Source: Mesobacillus jeotgali (GTDB taxonomy: Bacteria > Bacillota > Bacilli > Bacillales > Cytobacillaceae). From it: 64,000 nucleotides of DNA. The stretch is from NCBI RefSeq assembly GCF_014856545.2, contig NZ_CP109811.1:1606001-1670000 (forward strand). The letters run 5' to 3'. A program made the translations under genes and the position numbers. Below, piece after piece: positions 63,532 through 64,000 of the stretch. How positions within the stretch are numbered: position 1 is the first letter of the stretch; each line of letters starts with the position of its first letter. Under the pieces are notes generated by a model. The model had not been told where the DNA came from and made no database searches. It saw only the letters and a program-made list of their open reading frames with translations.

Positions 63532-64000
63532 ATGAGCCCTAAATCATACAGCCGAGGTGTATTGCTTTGCCAACGAAAAAAAACGACTCCAGACATATTC
63601 CTGATGATTGTAACATTTACGCTTTTGGCAGTAGGTTTAATCATGGTTTACAGCGCAAGTGCTGTCTGGGCGGATTATAAGTTCAATGATTCCTTCTTCT
63701 TTGCAAAACGGCAGATGCTGTTTGCAGGTGTCGGGATCGTCGCGATGTTCTTTATCATGAATATTGACTACTGGACATGGAGGACATGGGCAAAGGTCAT
63801 TTTGATCATCTGTTTTGTCCTGCTGATCCTTGTGCTGATCCCTGGAATCGGCAATGTGCGGAATGGTTCCAGGAGCTGGATAGGAGTAGGAGCATTCTCA
63901 GTACAGCCCTCAGAGTTTATGAAAATTGCGATGATTGCCTTCCTCGCGAAGTTCCTGTCAGAGAACCAGAAGGCGATCACGTCATTCAAGCAGGGACTGT
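63532..64000 (+). CDS. spoVE: SEDS protein SpoVE (N-terminal part, cut by window end)
   Basis: A SEDS glycosyltransferase for spore cortex, partner of SpoVD. The body reads TPDIFLMIVTFTLLAVG, LIMVYSASAVWADYKF, DYWTWRTW, NVRNGSRSWIGVG and FSVQPSEFMKIAM, close to B. subtilis SpoVE. The ideal start (GAGGTG, 7 bases, TTG 63567, reading MPTKK) is one base out of frame because of an A8 run at 63576-63583. In-frame alternatives are TTG 63562 and ATG 63532, both with poor ribosome sites; 63532 is given as the outer bound. Confidence 0.85.
   Translation, partial: MSPKSYSRGVLLCQRKKTTPDIFLMIVTFTLLAVGLIMVYSASAVWADYKFNDSFFFAKRQMLFAGVGIVAMFFIMNIDYWTWRTWAKVILIICFVLLILVLIPGIGNVRNGSRSWIGVGAFSVQPSEFMKIAMIAFLAKFLSENQKAITSFKQGL

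Overview
The window is chromosomal DNA of an endospore-forming Bacillaceae species (Bacillus/Mesobacillus type). The evidence is strong Gram-positive Shine-Dalgarno sites (AGGAGG), frequent TTG/GTG starts, sporulation genes (ylaJ, ylbJ, gerR, spoVD, spoVE), bacillithiol synthesis (bshC), a caa3-type oxidase, and near-complete gene-order agreement with the Bacillus subtilis speA-yktA ... ylaN-ftsW-ctaABCDEFG-ylbB ... ylbP-panE-bshC-mraZ ... murD-spoVE segment. There are no rRNA or tRNA genes, prophage, insertion sequences or CRISPR arrays. Most of the DNA is core genome.

Layout. 1-2.1 kb: end of a membrane protein, a polysaccharide deacetylase lipoprotein and two small conserved genes. 2.1-2.6 kb: a dual-function sRNA locus matching SR1/SR1P, with three CcpN-like operator sequences. 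2.7-9.1 kb: speA, a nitronate monooxygenase-like gene, yktA, yktB, ykzI, suhB, a frameshifted acetyltransferase and ylaF, with dispersed hairpin repeats between genes. 9.2-17.7 kb: typA, ylaH, ylaI, ylaJ, phoH-like ylaK, ylaN and ftsW. 17.8-26 kb: heme A synthesis and cytochrome caa3 oxidase (ctaA divergent from ctaBCDEF-ctaG) plus a DUF420 protein; pycA, which sits between ftsW and ctaA in B. subtilis, is absent there. 26-43.4 kb: the ylb cluster, including RNase Y-complex protein YlbF, rsmD, coaD, ylbJKL, tmcAL, ylbN and rpmF. The ylbG-rsmD interval holds a minus-strand structured RNA with a sigF-type promoter, a candidate CsfG sRNA. 43.5-50.7 kb: a crotonase-fold enzyme, gerR, ylbP, a three-gene biotin-dependent acyl-CoA carboxylase operon, panE and a DUF3397 protein. 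50.8-64 kb: bshC, then the dcw cluster mraZ-rsmH-ftsL-pbpB-spoVD-murE-(small Mur-like gene)-mraY-murD-spoVE (cut by the window end).

Most notable for follow-up: the candidate CsfG RNA; the SR1 locus with its CcpN-like boxes; a stand-alone protein resembling a Mur-ligase N-terminal domain between murE and mraY; two unrelated tandem arrays of about 51-53 bp hairpin units; apparent single-base frameshifts in a GNAT gene and at the start of spoVE; and a crotonase-fold gene lacking the usual catalytic glutamate near the acyl-CoA carboxylase operon.

Starts were chosen from Shine-Dalgarno spacing and remembered family N-termini, so they often differ from the longest reading frame. Family assignments come from motif reading and memory, not from database searches.
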